Assembly (NCBI GenBank): GCA_026410415.1
Contig: JAPMLR010000006.1
Span: 64,135 to 128,134, forward strand
Source: Denitratimonas yunnanensis (SeqCode)
Lineage (GTDB): Bacteria > Pseudomonadota > Gammaproteobacteria > Xanthomonadales > Xanthomonadaceae
DNA length: 64,000 nucleotides
Direction of reading: 5' to 3'
Shown here: positions 1-9,277 of the stretch, one piece after another
Numbering within the stretch: position 1 is the first letter of the stretch
Layout of the letters: the number at the start of each line of letters is the position of its first letter
Notes under the pieces: generated by a model
The model's input: the letters and a program-made list of their open reading frames with translations, nothing else
The model's database searches: none
Told to the model about the DNA's origin: nothing
Made by a program: the position numbers and the translations under genes

Positions 1-1
1 C

Positions 2-2575
2 AACCTGATCTTCGGCGATCAGATGTACGGCACCACGCGCTATGCCACCACCGCGACGATGACGTCGATGATCGCCGGCTCCTATGCGCTGTTCCTGATC
101 ATCATCGTGGTGTTCTATGCCGGCGAGCTGGTGTTCCGCGAGCGCACCGCGCGCATCGCCGAAGTCACCGATGCTTACCCCAATGCCGACTGGATCCCGC
201 TGGCGTCCAAACTGGTCGCATTGGTGCTGGTGGTGATCGCGTTCTACGCCACCGGCATCGTCGCCACGGTGATCAACCAGTTGATCCGGGGCGGCGTGTC
301 CGTCGAGCCGGGCCTGTACCTGTCTCGCATGCTGCTGGACATCTCCGGCTTCGTGCTGATGGGTGTGCTGGCGCTGTTCTTGCAGGTGCTGACCAACAAC
401 AAGTTCATTGGCTACCTGCTGATGCTGGTGTATCTGGTGCTGCGCGGCGTCATGGGTTTTCTCGACCTGGATGACCGGCTCTACAACATCTTCGGCGCCT
501 CGCCGACACCCTATTCGGACATGAACGGCTACGGGCACTTCCTCGTTGGTTGGACCTGGTTCCGGGTCTACTGGGGCGCGTTCGCGGCATTGTTGTTCAT
601 CGCCGCCCTGCTGTTCTGGGTGCGCGGCAACCGTTCCACGTTCCCGGAGCGCCTGCGTGAGGCACGCCGCCGCTTTACCTTGGGCCCGATCATCGCCAGC
701 GTCACGGCATTGGCCGTGTTCATCGGCAGCGGCATCTTCATCTTCCACAACACCCATCGCCTCAACGAATACGTGCCGAGCGACGTGCAACTGGACCGCC
801 GTGCCGAGTACGAGCAGAAGTACCGCCAGTACAAGGACATCCCGCAGCCGCGCATCACCGCGATGAAGGTGGATGTGGATCTGTACCCGGAAACCCTGCG
901 CGCGAAGATCCGCGGGCACTACCGGCTGGTGAATCGCCACGATGTGCCGATCCAGGACCTGCACATCTTCGCGATGGCTGGATTCAAGCAGAGCAAGATC
1001 GCCCTGGAACTGCCCGAGCACCATGTCGAGCACTTCGACGACACCCTGAACCATGCGATCTACCGTCTGGCCAAGCCGCTGGCGCCGGGCGCGGAAATGG
1101 ATCTTCGCTTCACGATGGAACTCGGCCAGAACGGGTTCCCGAATGGCATGAGCCAGACCCAGATCGTGCACAACGGCAGCTTCTTCAACAGCGGCCTGTT
1201 CCCCTCGTTCGGGTACAACGAGAACGTGCAGATCACCGACCGCAACGAACGCCGCAAGCGCGATCTGGGTGAAGTCCCACGCATGGCGAGCATCGACGAC
1301 GAGGCCGCCCGCGCCAACACCTACATCAGCAACGATGCCGACTGGCTGCACTTCGAAACCACCGTTTCCACCGCACCCGACCAGATCGCCCTCGCGCCCG
1401 GCTACCTGCAACGCGAATGGGAAGAAAACGGCCGCCGATACTTCCACTACACGATGGACGTGCCGATGTTGAACTTCGCGGCATGGTTGTCCGCGCGATG
1501 GGACGTCGCGCGTGGCGACTGGAACGGCATGCCGATCGAGGTGTATCACGACCCCAAACACGCCTGGAACGTGCAGCGCATGATCGAAGCGGCGCAAAAG
1601 TCGTTCGACTATTACAACACCCACTTCACTCCGTACCAGCACAAGCAGTTGCGCATCCTGGAATTCCCCGGCTATGCCGGATTCGCGCAGGCCTTCGCCA
1701 ACACCGTGCCGTATTCGGAAGACATCGGCTTCGTCGCCGACCTGCGCAATCAGGAAAAGATCGACTATGTGTTCTACGTCACCGCGCACGAAGTGGCGCA
1801 CCAGTGGTGGGCGCACCAGGTGATCGGCGCGAACGTGCAGGGTTCCACGATGCTGTCCGAATCGCTGTCGCAGTATTCCGCGCTGATGGTGATGGAGAAG
1901 GAATACGGCGCGCACCGCATGCGCAAATTCCTCAAGTACGAGCTCGACCGCTACCTGATGTCACGCTCCAGCGAGTTGCGCGAAGAACTGCCGCTGGCGC
2001 TGGTGGAAAACCAGCAGTACATCCACTACCAGAAAGGCTCGCTGGTGTTTTACGCACTGCGCGATTACATCGGCGAGGAAACGTTGAATGCCGTGCTCAA
2101 GCGCTTCCTGCAAGACAAGGGCTACCAGAACCCGCCTTACACCACCTCTCGCGAATTTCTGAGCTACCTGCGTGAAGGCACCGATCCTGCGTTCCACCCG
2201 CTGATCGAGGACCTGTTCGAGAAGATCGTGTTCTTCGACAACCGCGCGGTGGAAGCCACGGCGGTGAAGCGCGACGACGGCAAGTACGCCGTGACGCTGA
2301 AACTGCACGCCGCCAAGTTCGAAGCCGATGGCAAAGGCAAGGAAACCGACGCGACACTGCGCGACGCCATCGACGTGGGCATCTTCGCTCGTCCGAAGGG
2401 TGGCAAGGAAGACGACGAAACCGTGCTGTATCTGGCCAAGCACCAGTTCTCCGGCACTGAAACCACGCTGGAAATCGTCGTGGATGGCGAACCGTACGAT
2501 GCCGGCATCGATCCGTACAACAAGCTGATCGACCGTGATTCCAACGACAACCGCAGACGGGTGACGGTGAAATGA
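2..2575 (+). CDS. ABC-2 permease fused to M1 metallopeptidase (5' end missing)
   Basis: The reading frame is open to the first base of the window, so the N-terminus is missing. The visible part begins with about six hydrophobic segments typical of an ABC-2 type permease half, followed by a long periplasmic-type M1 (gluzincin) peptidase domain. The zinc motif HEVAH begins at base 1787, and the downstream glutamate lies in MLSES. I count 19 residues between motif and glutamate, against 18 in classical M1 enzymes. The aminopeptidase GAMEN motif is not present; the matching place reads AQAFANTVPYSE. Such permease-peptidase fusions normally partner an ABC ATPase encoded upstream, which would be outside the window. 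The role is inferred as export or membrane-linked proteolysis; the substrate is unknown. Confidence 0.85.
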   Translation, partial: NLIFGDQMYGTTRYATTATMTSMIAGSYALFLIIIVVFYAGELVFRERTARIAEVTDAYPNADWIPLASKLVALVLVVIAFYATGIVATVINQLIRGGVSVEPGLYLSRMLLDISGFVLMGVLALFLQVLTNNKFIGYLLMLVYLVLRGVMGFLDLDDRLYNIFGASPTPYSDMNGYGHFLVGWTWFRVYWGAFAALLFIAALLFWVRGNRSTFPERLREARRRFTLGPIIASVTALAVFIGSGIFIFHNTHRLNEYVPSDVQLDRRAEYEQKYRQYKDIPQPRITAMKVDVDLYPETLRAKIRGHYRLVNRHDVPIQDLHIFAMAGFKQSKIALELPEHHVEHFDDTLNHAIYRLAKPLAPGAEMDLRFTMELGQNGFPNGMSQTQIVHNGSFFNSGLFPSFGYNENVQITDRNERRKRDLGEVPRMASIDDEAARANTYISNDADWLHFETTVSTAPDQIALAPGYLQREWEENGRRYFHYTMDVPMLNFAAWLSARWDVARGDWNGMPIEVYHDPKHAWNVQRMIEAAQKSFDYYNTHFTPYQHKQLRILEFPGYAGFAQAFANTVPYSEDIGFVADLRNQEKIDYVFYVTAHEVAHQWWAHQVIGANVQGSTMLSESLSQYSALMVMEKEYGAHRMRKFLKYELDRYLMSRSSELREELPLALVENQQYIHYQKGSLVFYALRDYIGEETLNAVLKRFLQDKGYQNPPYTTSREFLSYLREGTDPAFHPLIEDLFEKIVFFDNRAVEATAVKRDDGKYAVTLKLHAAKFEADGKGKETDATLRDAIDVGIFARPKGGKEDDETVLYLAKHQFSGTETTLEIVVDGEPYDAGIDPYNKLIDRDSNDNRRRVTVK

Positions 2576-2713
2576 GTCCGGCTCACGGGCGGCGCGGGAT
2601 CTGCCGCGGCGCCCGTGACGAACGGGATGTTTCCGCATGGCACGGCCATGAAAGATCATCGGCAGGTCATGCGCGCTAATCTTCGCCCTTGCCTGCCTTG
2701 CGGAACCGTATCG

Positions 2714-3595
2714 ATGAAGCCCTTTGTCGCCTGCCTTGCTGCCCTCGTGCTGCTGTCGTCCACGACTGCCCCGGCGGATGACCTCCTCGCCGACACCGAG
2801 GCCTGGCGCGCCAGGCGTTACGAATCGCTGAAGCGTCCCGATGGCTACCTGAGCTTCATCGGATCGGGCCTGGTGGCCGAAGGCGAGAGCCGCGTGGGTT
2901 CGGCATCGGACAGCGACATCGTGCTGCCGAAAGGCCCGGCGCATCTGGGCACGCTGACGCTGAAGCCCGATGGCTCGCTGCACTTTGTCTCCGCACCGGA
3001 AGGTGGTGGCCACATCGGCGGCAAGCCCTTCGATGCGATTGCGCTGAAGACCCAGCTCGACGAAAACGGTCCCACCCGGATCGATTTCGATACCGCATGG
3101 TTCTACGTGGTGCGTACCGGCGACATGGTGGGCTGGCGTCTGCGCGACACCGCATCGCCGCTGCGTCTGGCCTTCGACGGCATCCCGCATTTCCCGGTCG
3201 ATCCGGGCTGGCGCATCCAGGCACGCTGGGAACCGTTCGACCCACCGCGCACGCTGGAATACCTCACCGTGCTGGGCACGCCCGATTCGGGCACGGTCTC
3301 GGGTCAGACGGTGTTCGAACGTGGCGACGAAACCTTCACGCTCTGGCCCATGGATACCGACGACGGCAGCCTGTTCTTCGTGTTCGCCGACCGCACCTCC
3401 GGCAAGACCACCTATGGCGGCGGCCGCTTCCTCTATGCCGACCCACCCCGGGACGGCCATGTGGTGCTGGACTTCAACCGCGCCTACAACCCGCCATGTG
3501 CGCTCAACGGACACGTGGTGTGCCCGACCGCACCACCGGAAAACCGGCTGAAGCTCCTGGTGGATGCGGGTGAAAGGGCCCCTGTCAAGCAGTGA
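2714..3595 (+). CDS. Secreted DUF1684 family protein
   Basis: This is a 293-residue protein with a clear signal peptide (MKPFVACLAALVLLSS, cleavage near APA-DD). The body matches the DUF1684 pattern: an N-terminal W..RR...L..PDGYLS.IG segment, a GS....I.LP strand, and the C-terminal signature TYGGGRFLY, LDFNRAYNPPC and CPTAPPENRL. The family has no settled function. The start at 2714 was chosen because it begins the signal peptide; an upstream in-frame extension to 2615 has no SD and would bury it. It follows the peptidase gene by 138 bases and may be independently transcribed. The next gene starts 94 bases after its stop. Confidence 0.85.
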   Translation: MKPFVACLAALVLLSSTTAPADDLLADTEAWRARRYESLKRPDGYLSFIGSGLVAEGESRVGSASDSDIVLPKGPAHLGTLTLKPDGSLHFVSAPEGGGHIGGKPFDAIALKTQLDENGPTRIDFDTAWFYVVRTGDMVGWRLRDTASPLRLAFDGIPHFPVDPGWRIQARWEPFDPPRTLEYLTVLGTPDSGTVSGQTVFERGDETFTLWPMDTDDGSLFFVFADRTSGKTTYGGGRFLYADPPRDGHVVLDFNRAYNPPCALNGHVVCPTAPPENRLKLLVDAGERAPVKQ

Positions 3596-3689
3596 GGCAA
3601 TCCCGTTCACTGGCAAGCGCGGCCCGGCCCTCTACAATGCCCCGGATCCTGTTCCGGTGTTTCGCGTGCCGTCCCAATCCGTGCCAACG

Positions 3690-4772
3690 ATGAAATCCCG
3701 CCGCTTCTCGCCTGCCCAGCTCTGGGTCGGGCTGCTTGCGATGGCGACGGCGGTATCGCTGCTGCTGTTCCTGGACCGTTATCTGGACCGGCTGGCGAGT
3801 GACCGCACCACCGACTGGCTGCGTATCCTGATCGAGGAATCCACCGCCACCTACGTCGCTGCGTTGCTGGTTCCGGTGATGGTGTACGCAACACGCAAGC
3901 TGCCTCCGTTCGGTCCGCGATGGCAACGCAACATCCCGTTGCACGTCCTGATCGCCCTTGCCGTCGGCTTCACCCACACCACGGCCACATCCGCGCTGCG
4001 CCATCTGCTGATCGCACTGCCTGAACTGGCCGGCGCCGGAGACTACAGCCTCGACCCGCGCCGATACCTTCTCGCACTGCCGGCTGGATTCATCGTGTAC
4101 GCCGTCGTGGTTGCCCTGACGCTGGTGGTGGATCGCTACCGTGGCGCACGCAACCGCGAACTGGAGGCGGTCGAACTGCGGGCCCAGCTCACCCAAGCGC
4201 AATTGCTGGCATTGCAACGCCAGCTCGAGCCGCAGTTTCTGTTCGGCTCGCTGCGCTCCATTGCGCAGCTGGTTTACGCCAACCCCAAGGGCGCCGAAGA
4301 AATGATCGCGCGCATGACCGCGCTGCTGCGTCACTCGCTCGACAGCGAGAAGACGCACGAAACCACCCTTGCCGACGAGCTGCGGGTGCTGGACCTGTAC
4401 CTCGAAATGATGCGGTTGCGCTATGCCGAACGTCTGTTCGTGCAGGTGGACGCCCCCCCGGAATTGGCACGCGCCACCGTGCCTCGGTTCCTGTTGCAGC
4501 CCTTGGTCGAAAACGCGCTGGCCCACGGCGACGACCCGGCGATGACGCTGGTGGCGGTACGCGTGACCGTGCGCGCCGAAAACGAAAGTCTCGTCATCCG
4601 GGTACGCGACCACAGCCATTGCGAAGACCAGTCGCCGCGCAGCATCGGCATCATCAACGCCGCAGCCCGCATCGCACAGCTCTACGGTGCCGGTTCCGGT
4701 GTGTCGAGCGAGCGCACCGCCGAGGGCATCGAAGTGACGGTACGCCTGCCGCTGCGGCTGCCGCCTGTCTGA
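3690..4772 (+). CDS. LytS/YehU-type membrane histidine kinase, degenerate
   Basis: This 360-residue protein has four hydrophobic segments in residues 12-148, a coiled linker, then a His_kinase (PF06580-like) module from about 165 and a GHKL ATPase domain. In this family the phospho-acceptor sits in a PHFLFN core. Here residues 181-186 read PQFLFG, so the histidine is Gln182 and the asparagine Gly186. The ATPase N box is kept (LVENALAHG, Asn275), but the usual DNGxG reads RDHSHCEDQ. What is seen is a kinase-like protein without its key histidine; I infer a pseudokinase or binding partner rather than an autokinase. No LytTR response regulator is adjacent. The ATG at 3690 precedes the first membrane segment. 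Confidence 0.75.
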   Translation: MKSRRFSPAQLWVGLLAMATAVSLLLFLDRYLDRLASDRTTDWLRILIEESTATYVAALLVPVMVYATRKLPPFGPRWQRNIPLHVLIALAVGFTHTTATSALRHLLIALPELAGAGDYSLDPRRYLLALPAGFIVYAVVVALTLVVDRYRGARNRELEAVELRAQLTQAQLLALQRQLEPQFLFGSLRSIAQLVYANPKGAEEMIARMTALLRHSLDSEKTHETTLADELRVLDLYLEMMRLRYAERLFVQVDAPPELARATVPRFLLQPLVENALAHGDDPAMTLVAVRVTVRAENESLVIRVRDHSHCEDQSPRSIGIINAAARIAQLYGAGSGVSSERTAEGIEVTVRLPLRLPPV

Positions 4773-4856
4773 AGCAGGCGTCGCCTCGCGGCCCCGTCAC
4801 GCGCAAAGGCGCGGCCGGTGACGGAGCACACGCGCGTGGTTACTGGCCCGATATCG

Positions 4857-5339
4857 TCACCCGGACGCCGGAACGTAACGCATCAACCACTCCGCCACGC
4901 ACACGGGCTTGTCGCCGCCCTCGCGTTCCACGGTGCATTGCCAGATGGCCTGAACCGCAGTGCCGGCAGGTTCCAGCGAGACAAGGCTGAAGTGGGCACG
5001 GAGCCGGCTGCCCACCGGCACCGGCGCCGGCAGGCGCACCTTGTTGAGACCGTAGTTGATGGCCAGCGAGATGCCGCCGAGATCGATGCTGTCGAACATC
5101 AGACGCGGCAGCAGCGAGATGGTCAGGAAGCCGTGCGCGATCGCGACGCCGAACGGAGATTCGCGTGCGGCGCGTTCGGGATCGACATGGATCCACTGAT
5201 CGTCGCCGGTGCCGAGGGCAAAGGCATCGATGTCGGCCTGACTGATCCTGCGCCAGTCGCTGACACCGACTTCCTGGCCGACCAGCTCGGCCAGCATGGC
5301 GAGGTTTTCGATGCGGCGGGTCGTGCTTGTCATGCTCAT
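4857..5339 (-). CDS. MaoC family dehydratase (enoyl-CoA hydratase type)
   Basis: This 160-residue hot-dog fold protein shows the MaoC/R-hydratase pattern: D..AFA..TGDDQWIHVDPERA near residues 37-57, then SPFGVAIAHGFLTISLLP, with the conserved Asp and His of the hydratase site (D in TGDDQ, H in AHGF). Enzymes of this type hydrate enoyl-CoA thioesters with R stereochemistry in fatty acid or polyester metabolism. The start overlaps the stop of the upstream SDR gene in an ATGA arrangement, so the two are translationally coupled. With the SDR it probably forms a two-enzyme acyl-CoA module. The precise substrate cannot be read from sequence. Confidence 0.88.
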   Translation of the reverse strand: MSMTSTTRRIENLAMLAELVGQEVGVSDWRRISQADIDAFALGTGDDQWIHVDPERAARESPFGVAIAHGFLTISLLPRLMFDSIDLGGISLAINYGLNKVRLPAPVPVGSRLRAHFSLVSLEPAGTAVQAIWQCTVEREGGDKPVCVAEWLMRYVPASG

Positions 5340-6118
5340 ACCGCCGACCAGCCCCCATCGACGGCGAGCACCTGCCCGGTGAGAAACGCGCCGGCGTCCG
5401 AGCAGAACAGCAGCGCCGGGCCTTTCAGATCCTGCTCGCCGCCGAGCCGCTGCAGCGGCGCATTGCCGATCAGAACCTTCTCGCCAAGGTGCTGGATCAG
5501 GCCGGCACTCATTTTCGACGGGAAGAAGCCAGGTGCGAGTGCATTGACGGTGATGCCGTACTTGCCCCATTCGCCGGCGAGGGCGCGGGTGAGATTGATC
5601 ACGGCACCCTTGGAGGCATTGTAGGCCACGGTCTGCATCGAGCCGGGCGGATTGCCGCGCAATCCTGCAATCGACGCGATGTTGAGGATGCGTCCATGTT
5701 TTCGTGGAATCATGCTGCGTCGGGCGATCTGCTGGCTGAGCAGGAACAGCCCGCGGACGTTGAGGTTGAACACCTTGTCCCAGGCATCCAGCGGGTAATC
5801 TTCGGCCGGCGCGCCCCAGCTCGCGCCCGCGTTGTTGACCAGGATATCGACGTGGCCAAGCGTGGCCATCGTGGCATCGGCCAGTCCTTCGATCTGATCG
5901 GGGCGCGAGGTGTCGGCCATGGCGATGCTGGCATCGATGCCCATGCCGCAGAGGCGGCTTCTTGCGGCGTCCAGCTCATCGCCCTTGCGGGCGGAGAGCA
6001 GCAGTCTTGCGCCGTAGCTGCCCAGCGCCTCGGCAATCTGTAGGCCAAGGCCACGCGAGCCACCGGTGATGAGCGCGGTTTTTCCGTCGAGATCGAAAAG
6101 TGAGCGTTGGGAAGACAT
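5336..6118 (-). CDS. Short-chain dehydrogenase/reductase (SDR)
   Basis: This 260-residue classical SDR carries the Rossmann motif TGGSRGLG near residue 17, the NNAG motif, the catalytic serine strand NIASIAG, the YNASKG catalytic Tyr/Lys motif and a PGFF segment, ending in VDGGWSAV. It oxidises or reduces an alcohol/ketone using NAD(P)(H). The ATG at 6118 has an AGGAG ribosome site seven bases upstream and is much better than longer in-frame starts that lack one. It is the first gene of a two-gene unit with the MaoC hydratase, which suggests a 3-hydroxyacyl-CoA or ketoacyl substrate. That assignment is inference. Confidence 0.9.
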   Translation of the reverse strand: MSSQRSLFDLDGKTALITGGSRGLGLQIAEALGSYGARLLLSARKGDELDAARSRLCGMGIDASIAMADTSRPDQIEGLADATMATLGHVDILVNNAGASWGAPAEDYPLDAWDKVFNLNVRGLFLLSQQIARRSMIPRKHGRILNIASIAGLRGNPPGSMQTVAYNASKGAVINLTRALAGEWGKYGITVNALAPGFFPSKMSAGLIQHLGEKVLIGNAPLQRLGGEQDLKGPALLFCSDAGAFLTGQVLAVDGGWSAV

Positions 6119-6400
6119 GGCAGGCTCCTGAGTAGACCTCAACCAGTCTGGCATACGCCGCGCCAACTTCCAGCGCGATGCGATGGCTTGCCGATTCGTC
6201 GCGGCAGGATGCGCCATGCTGAAAGCCTCGATGCTGCCGGAACACCTGGAGCGCACTCCGACCTGCAAAGCGGTGTATCGGGAAATGCTGTCGAGCGGGA
6301 GAAAGCCCGATCCGTGCGCCGCCAGCCGTGCCTGCACGCGCAACGGCATACGCTGCGGGAATGATGGAATTGCTGGCGCGGCTCGTTGCCGGCCCAAGGT

Positions 6401-7915
6401 TCACCCACCCCCATCCAACCGCCGATACCCGATCGCCTCGGCCAGGTGCGCGGTGGCGATGGCGTCGCTGCCGGCCAGATCGGCGATGGTGCGGGCCACG
6501 CGCAGGATGCGCTGGCTGGCACGGGCGGAAAGGTGGAGTTTGTCGATGGCACGTTCGAGCAGGGCGCGGTCGTTGGAAGTCAGTGTGCAATCGCGTTCGG
6601 TGAGCGATTGCGGGAGCGCGGCGTTGGGTACACCGGCGCGTTGCATCTGGCGTTCGCGTGCGGCGTGGACGCGGGGACGAACGGTGGCGCTGGATTCACC
6701 GCGCGGGCCATCAGGACGCAGGTCGGCGGCGGGGACGCGCGGCACCTCGATCTGTATGTCGATGCGGTCCAGCAACGGGCCGGAGATGCGGCTGCGGTAG
6801 CGTGCAACCTGTTCGTTGCTGCAGTGACAGCGTCCCGCCGGATCGCCGGCCCACCCGCACGGACAGGGATTCATTGCAGCCACCAGCTGGAAGCGCGCGG
6901 GAAATTCGGCCTGACGGGCGGCGCGGGAGATGACGATGCGGCCCGATTCGAGCGGCTCGCGCAGCACTTCCAGGGTGCGGCGCTCCCATTCGGGCAACTC
7001 GTCCAGAAACAGTACGCCATGATGGGCCAGGCTGATTTCACCCGGGCGCAACGTGGCTCCGCCGCCACCTCCGGTAAGTGCGACGGCGGTCGCGGTGTGA
7101 TGCGGGGCACGAAAGCGCGGACGTCGCCAGCGCGCCGGATCGAACGTCTGGCCGCAAAGCGAGGCAATGGCCGCGCATTCAATCGCCTGCGCATCGTCAA
7201 TGGCGGGGAGCAGGGTCGGCAAACGCATCGCAAGCATGGACTTGCCGCTGCCGGGCGGGCCGACCATCAGCAGGTTGTGCGCTCCGGCCGCCGCCACTTC
7301 GAGCGCGCGACGGGCATGCGGCTGGCCGCGCACATCGGCCAGATCGGGTTCGCCTTCAACACCGGGCACGATGTCGTCGAGAGGCATCGGACCGGGCAAT
7401 TCGCGGCCTTGCTGGAGCAGCGCGCAGACTTCCAGCAGGGTGCGCGCGAAGTGCGTGCCGGGATGGCGCGCGAGCGAGGCTTCGGCGCGGTTTTCCAGCG
7501 GCAGCACAATATCGCGTCCGGCGCGTGCGGCGGCGAGCACGGCGGGCAATGCGCCGTCGATGGGGCGCAGCTCGCCGGTCAGCGCCAGCTCGCCATGAAA
7601 TTCGATGCCACGCAGCGCCTCGCGTGGCACCTGACCAGACGCGGCGAGGATGCCGAGCGCGATGGGCAGGTCGAAACGGCTGCCGTCCTTGGGTACATCT
7701 GCCGGCGCCAGATTGATGGTGATGCGGCGCTGCGGAAGTTCCAGTTGCGAACACTGCAATGCGGCACGCACCCGATCGCGGCTCTCGCGCACCGCGGCAT
7801 CGGGCAACCCGACGATGCTGACCGCGGGCAACCCTCCGGCCAGGTGCACTTCGATGCGCACCTCCGGGGCATGGACACCGGACTGGGCGCGGCTGTGGAC
7901 GAGGGCAAGCGACAT
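6401..7915 (-). CDS. comM: YifB/ComM family Mg-chelatase-like AAA+ ATPase
   Basis: This 504-residue protein starts MSLALVHSRAQSGV. It has the N-terminal ChlI-like domain with VGLPDAAVRESRDRV, a Walker A motif GPPGSGKSMLA, Walker B LFLDELPEW, the sensor segment NPCPCGW with downstream CHCS, and the C-terminal Mg-chelatase domain with LSARASQRILRVARTIADL. In naturally competent bacteria ComM is a helicase that promotes branch migration during integration of transforming DNA. The length matches the family (about 500). ubiK lies 77 bases upstream in the same orientation. A ComEA-like protein elsewhere in the window (62.6 kb) agrees with competence functions in this organism. Confidence 0.95.
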   Translation of the reverse strand: MSLALVHSRAQSGVHAPEVRIEVHLAGGLPAVSIVGLPDAAVRESRDRVRAALQCSQLELPQRRITINLAPADVPKDGSRFDLPIALGILAASGQVPREALRGIEFHGELALTGELRPIDGALPAVLAAARAGRDIVLPLENRAEASLARHPGTHFARTLLEVCALLQQGRELPGPMPLDDIVPGVEGEPDLADVRGQPHARRALEVAAAGAHNLLMVGPPGSGKSMLAMRLPTLLPAIDDAQAIECAAIASLCGQTFDPARWRRPRFRAPHHTATAVALTGGGGGATLRPGEISLAHHGVLFLDELPEWERRTLEVLREPLESGRIVISRAARQAEFPARFQLVAAMNPCPCGWAGDPAGRCHCSNEQVARYRSRISGPLLDRIDIQIEVPRVPAADLRPDGPRGESSATVRPRVHAARERQMQRAGVPNAALPQSLTERDCTLTSNDRALLERAIDKLHLSARASQRILRVARTIADLAGSDAIATAHLAEAIGYRRLDGGG

Positions 7916-7992
7916 GGCGGGAATTCCGGGCAAGCCTTCGGCGTCGCGGGCATCGCGCACCCACGGAACGTCGAAGCGGAGTGGTCGGCGCG

Positions 7993-8250
7993 TCAGTGCG
8001 CCGGCGGTGGCGTATCGGCCGCCTGCGCGGCGAGGGCACGTTCGAGTGCATCCAGCTTCTCGCGGGTGCGCAGCAGCACGGCCCGCTGTACCTCGAATTC
8101 CTCGCGGGTGACCAGATCCAGGCGCTGCAATCCGGCCTGCAACGCGGCGCGGAAGTTCTGCTCCAGATCGGCGCGGGCGTCGGCAAGGCCCGGTGGCAGG
8201 AGCGCGCCAAGACGGCGGGCGAGGTCGTCGACCAGGTGCAGATTGATCAT
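7993..8250 (-). CDS. ubiK: UbiK-type ubiquinone biosynthesis accessory factor (BMFP domain)
   Basis: This 85-residue protein, MINLHLVDDLARRLGALLPP..., has an amphipathic helix followed by a C-terminal coiled coil (REEFEVQRAVLLRTREKLDALE), which is the BMFP/YqiC pattern. UbiK binds UbiJ and membranes and helps the ubiquinone hydroxylase complex under aerobic conditions. The C-terminal EFEVQ...L.RTRE.L..LE block is the most conserved part of the family. The start at 8250 leaves a 105-base divergent region shared with the PII gene. It is transcribed towards comM. Confidence 0.9.
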   Translation of the reverse strand: MINLHLVDDLARRLGALLPPGLADARADLEQNFRAALQAGLQRLDLVTREEFEVQRAVLLRTREKLDALERALAAQAADTPPPAH

Positions 8251-8299
8251 GAGATCGCTTTCCTTGATAGGGTGACCACATCCTGCCACGTCGGACGCA

Positions 8300-8327
8300 T
8301 TGCCGCCGTCGGAGGACGCACTAAAAT
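8300..8327 (+). promoter_or_regulatory. Probable sigma-70 promoter of the PII gene
   Basis: TTGCCG at 8300-8305 and TAAAAT at 8322-8327 are separated by 16 bases. The expected start of transcription is near 8334, followed by an AGGAG ribosome site at 8345-8349 and the ATG at 8356. The -10 is strong for this GC-rich genome and the -35 is moderate. No sigma-54 GG/GC element was seen. Confidence 0.45.
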
Positions 8328-8346
8328 CGCCTGAGAAAAATCCTAG

Positions 8347-8694
<348 letters not shown>

Positions 8695-8728
8695 TCGTCC
8701 ACCACATACACCCCCGCGGGAGTGGCGC

Positions 8729-9277
8729 ATGACATGGATTCTGCTGGCCCTGGCAGCCGGTCTGCTGTTCTGGGGCATGTTCGCGTTCAACCGTCTGGTG
8801 CGGCTGCGCAACCAGATGCGCACGGCCTGGGCCGACATCGACGTGCAGCTTTCGCGCCGCCACGACCTGGTACCGCAACTGGTGGCCGCGGTGCAGGGTT
8901 ATGCCGGGCATGAGCGTGCCGCACTGGAGGCAGTGACCGAACTGCGCAACCGGGCGATAGGCCTGGACAGTCCGACGCGACTGGGCGAAGTGGAGTCGGA
9001 ACTGGAACGCGCGCTGGGCCGGCTGTTCGCATTGAGGGAGGCCTATCCCGACCTCAAGGCCGGCGGGAACTTTGCCCAGTTGCAGCGCGATCTTGTGGAT
9101 GTGGAAGACCAGCTCCAGTACGCACGGCGCTTCTACAACGGCGCGGTGCGTGACTACAACGACGGTATCGGCCGGGTGCCGGACTTGTTCATCGCGCGCG
9201 CCTTCGGATTCCCCGGAGGCGAATTCTTCCAGGCCGACCGCGGCGCACGCGGTGCCGTCGAGGTGGTCCTGCCATGA
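8729..9277 (+). CDS. LemA family membrane-anchored protein
   Basis: This 182-residue protein has one N-terminal membrane helix (residues 2-20), then a long helical bundle with the family pattern FNRLVRLRNQMRTAWADIDVQLSRRHDLVPQLV, and later DLVDVEDQLQYARRFYNGAVRDYN. LemA proteins are of uncertain function, commonly envelope-associated and often encoded with TPM or DUF2207 proteins. The start has a GGGAG element eight bases upstream. Its stop overlaps the ATG of the DUF2207 gene (ATGA), so the two are coupled. Confidence 0.92.
   Translation: MTWILLALAAGLLFWGMFAFNRLVRLRNQMRTAWADIDVQLSRRHDLVPQLVAAVQGYAGHERAALEAVTELRNRAIGLDSPTRLGEVESELERALGRLFALREAYPDLKAGGNFAQLQRDLVDVEDQLQYARRFYNGAVRDYNDGIGRVPDLFIARAFGFPGGEFFQADRGARGAVEVVLP

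Noticed and set aside
1961..3616. Long minus-strand open frame antisense to the M1 fusion and DUF1684 genes
   Set aside because: No recognisable domain; composition follows from reading the other strand of GC-rich genes with clear families.
6386..8275. Long plus-strand frame antisense to comM
   Set aside because: comM on the minus strand has all AAA+ motifs; the plus frame is Gly/Arg/Ala-rich without motifs.
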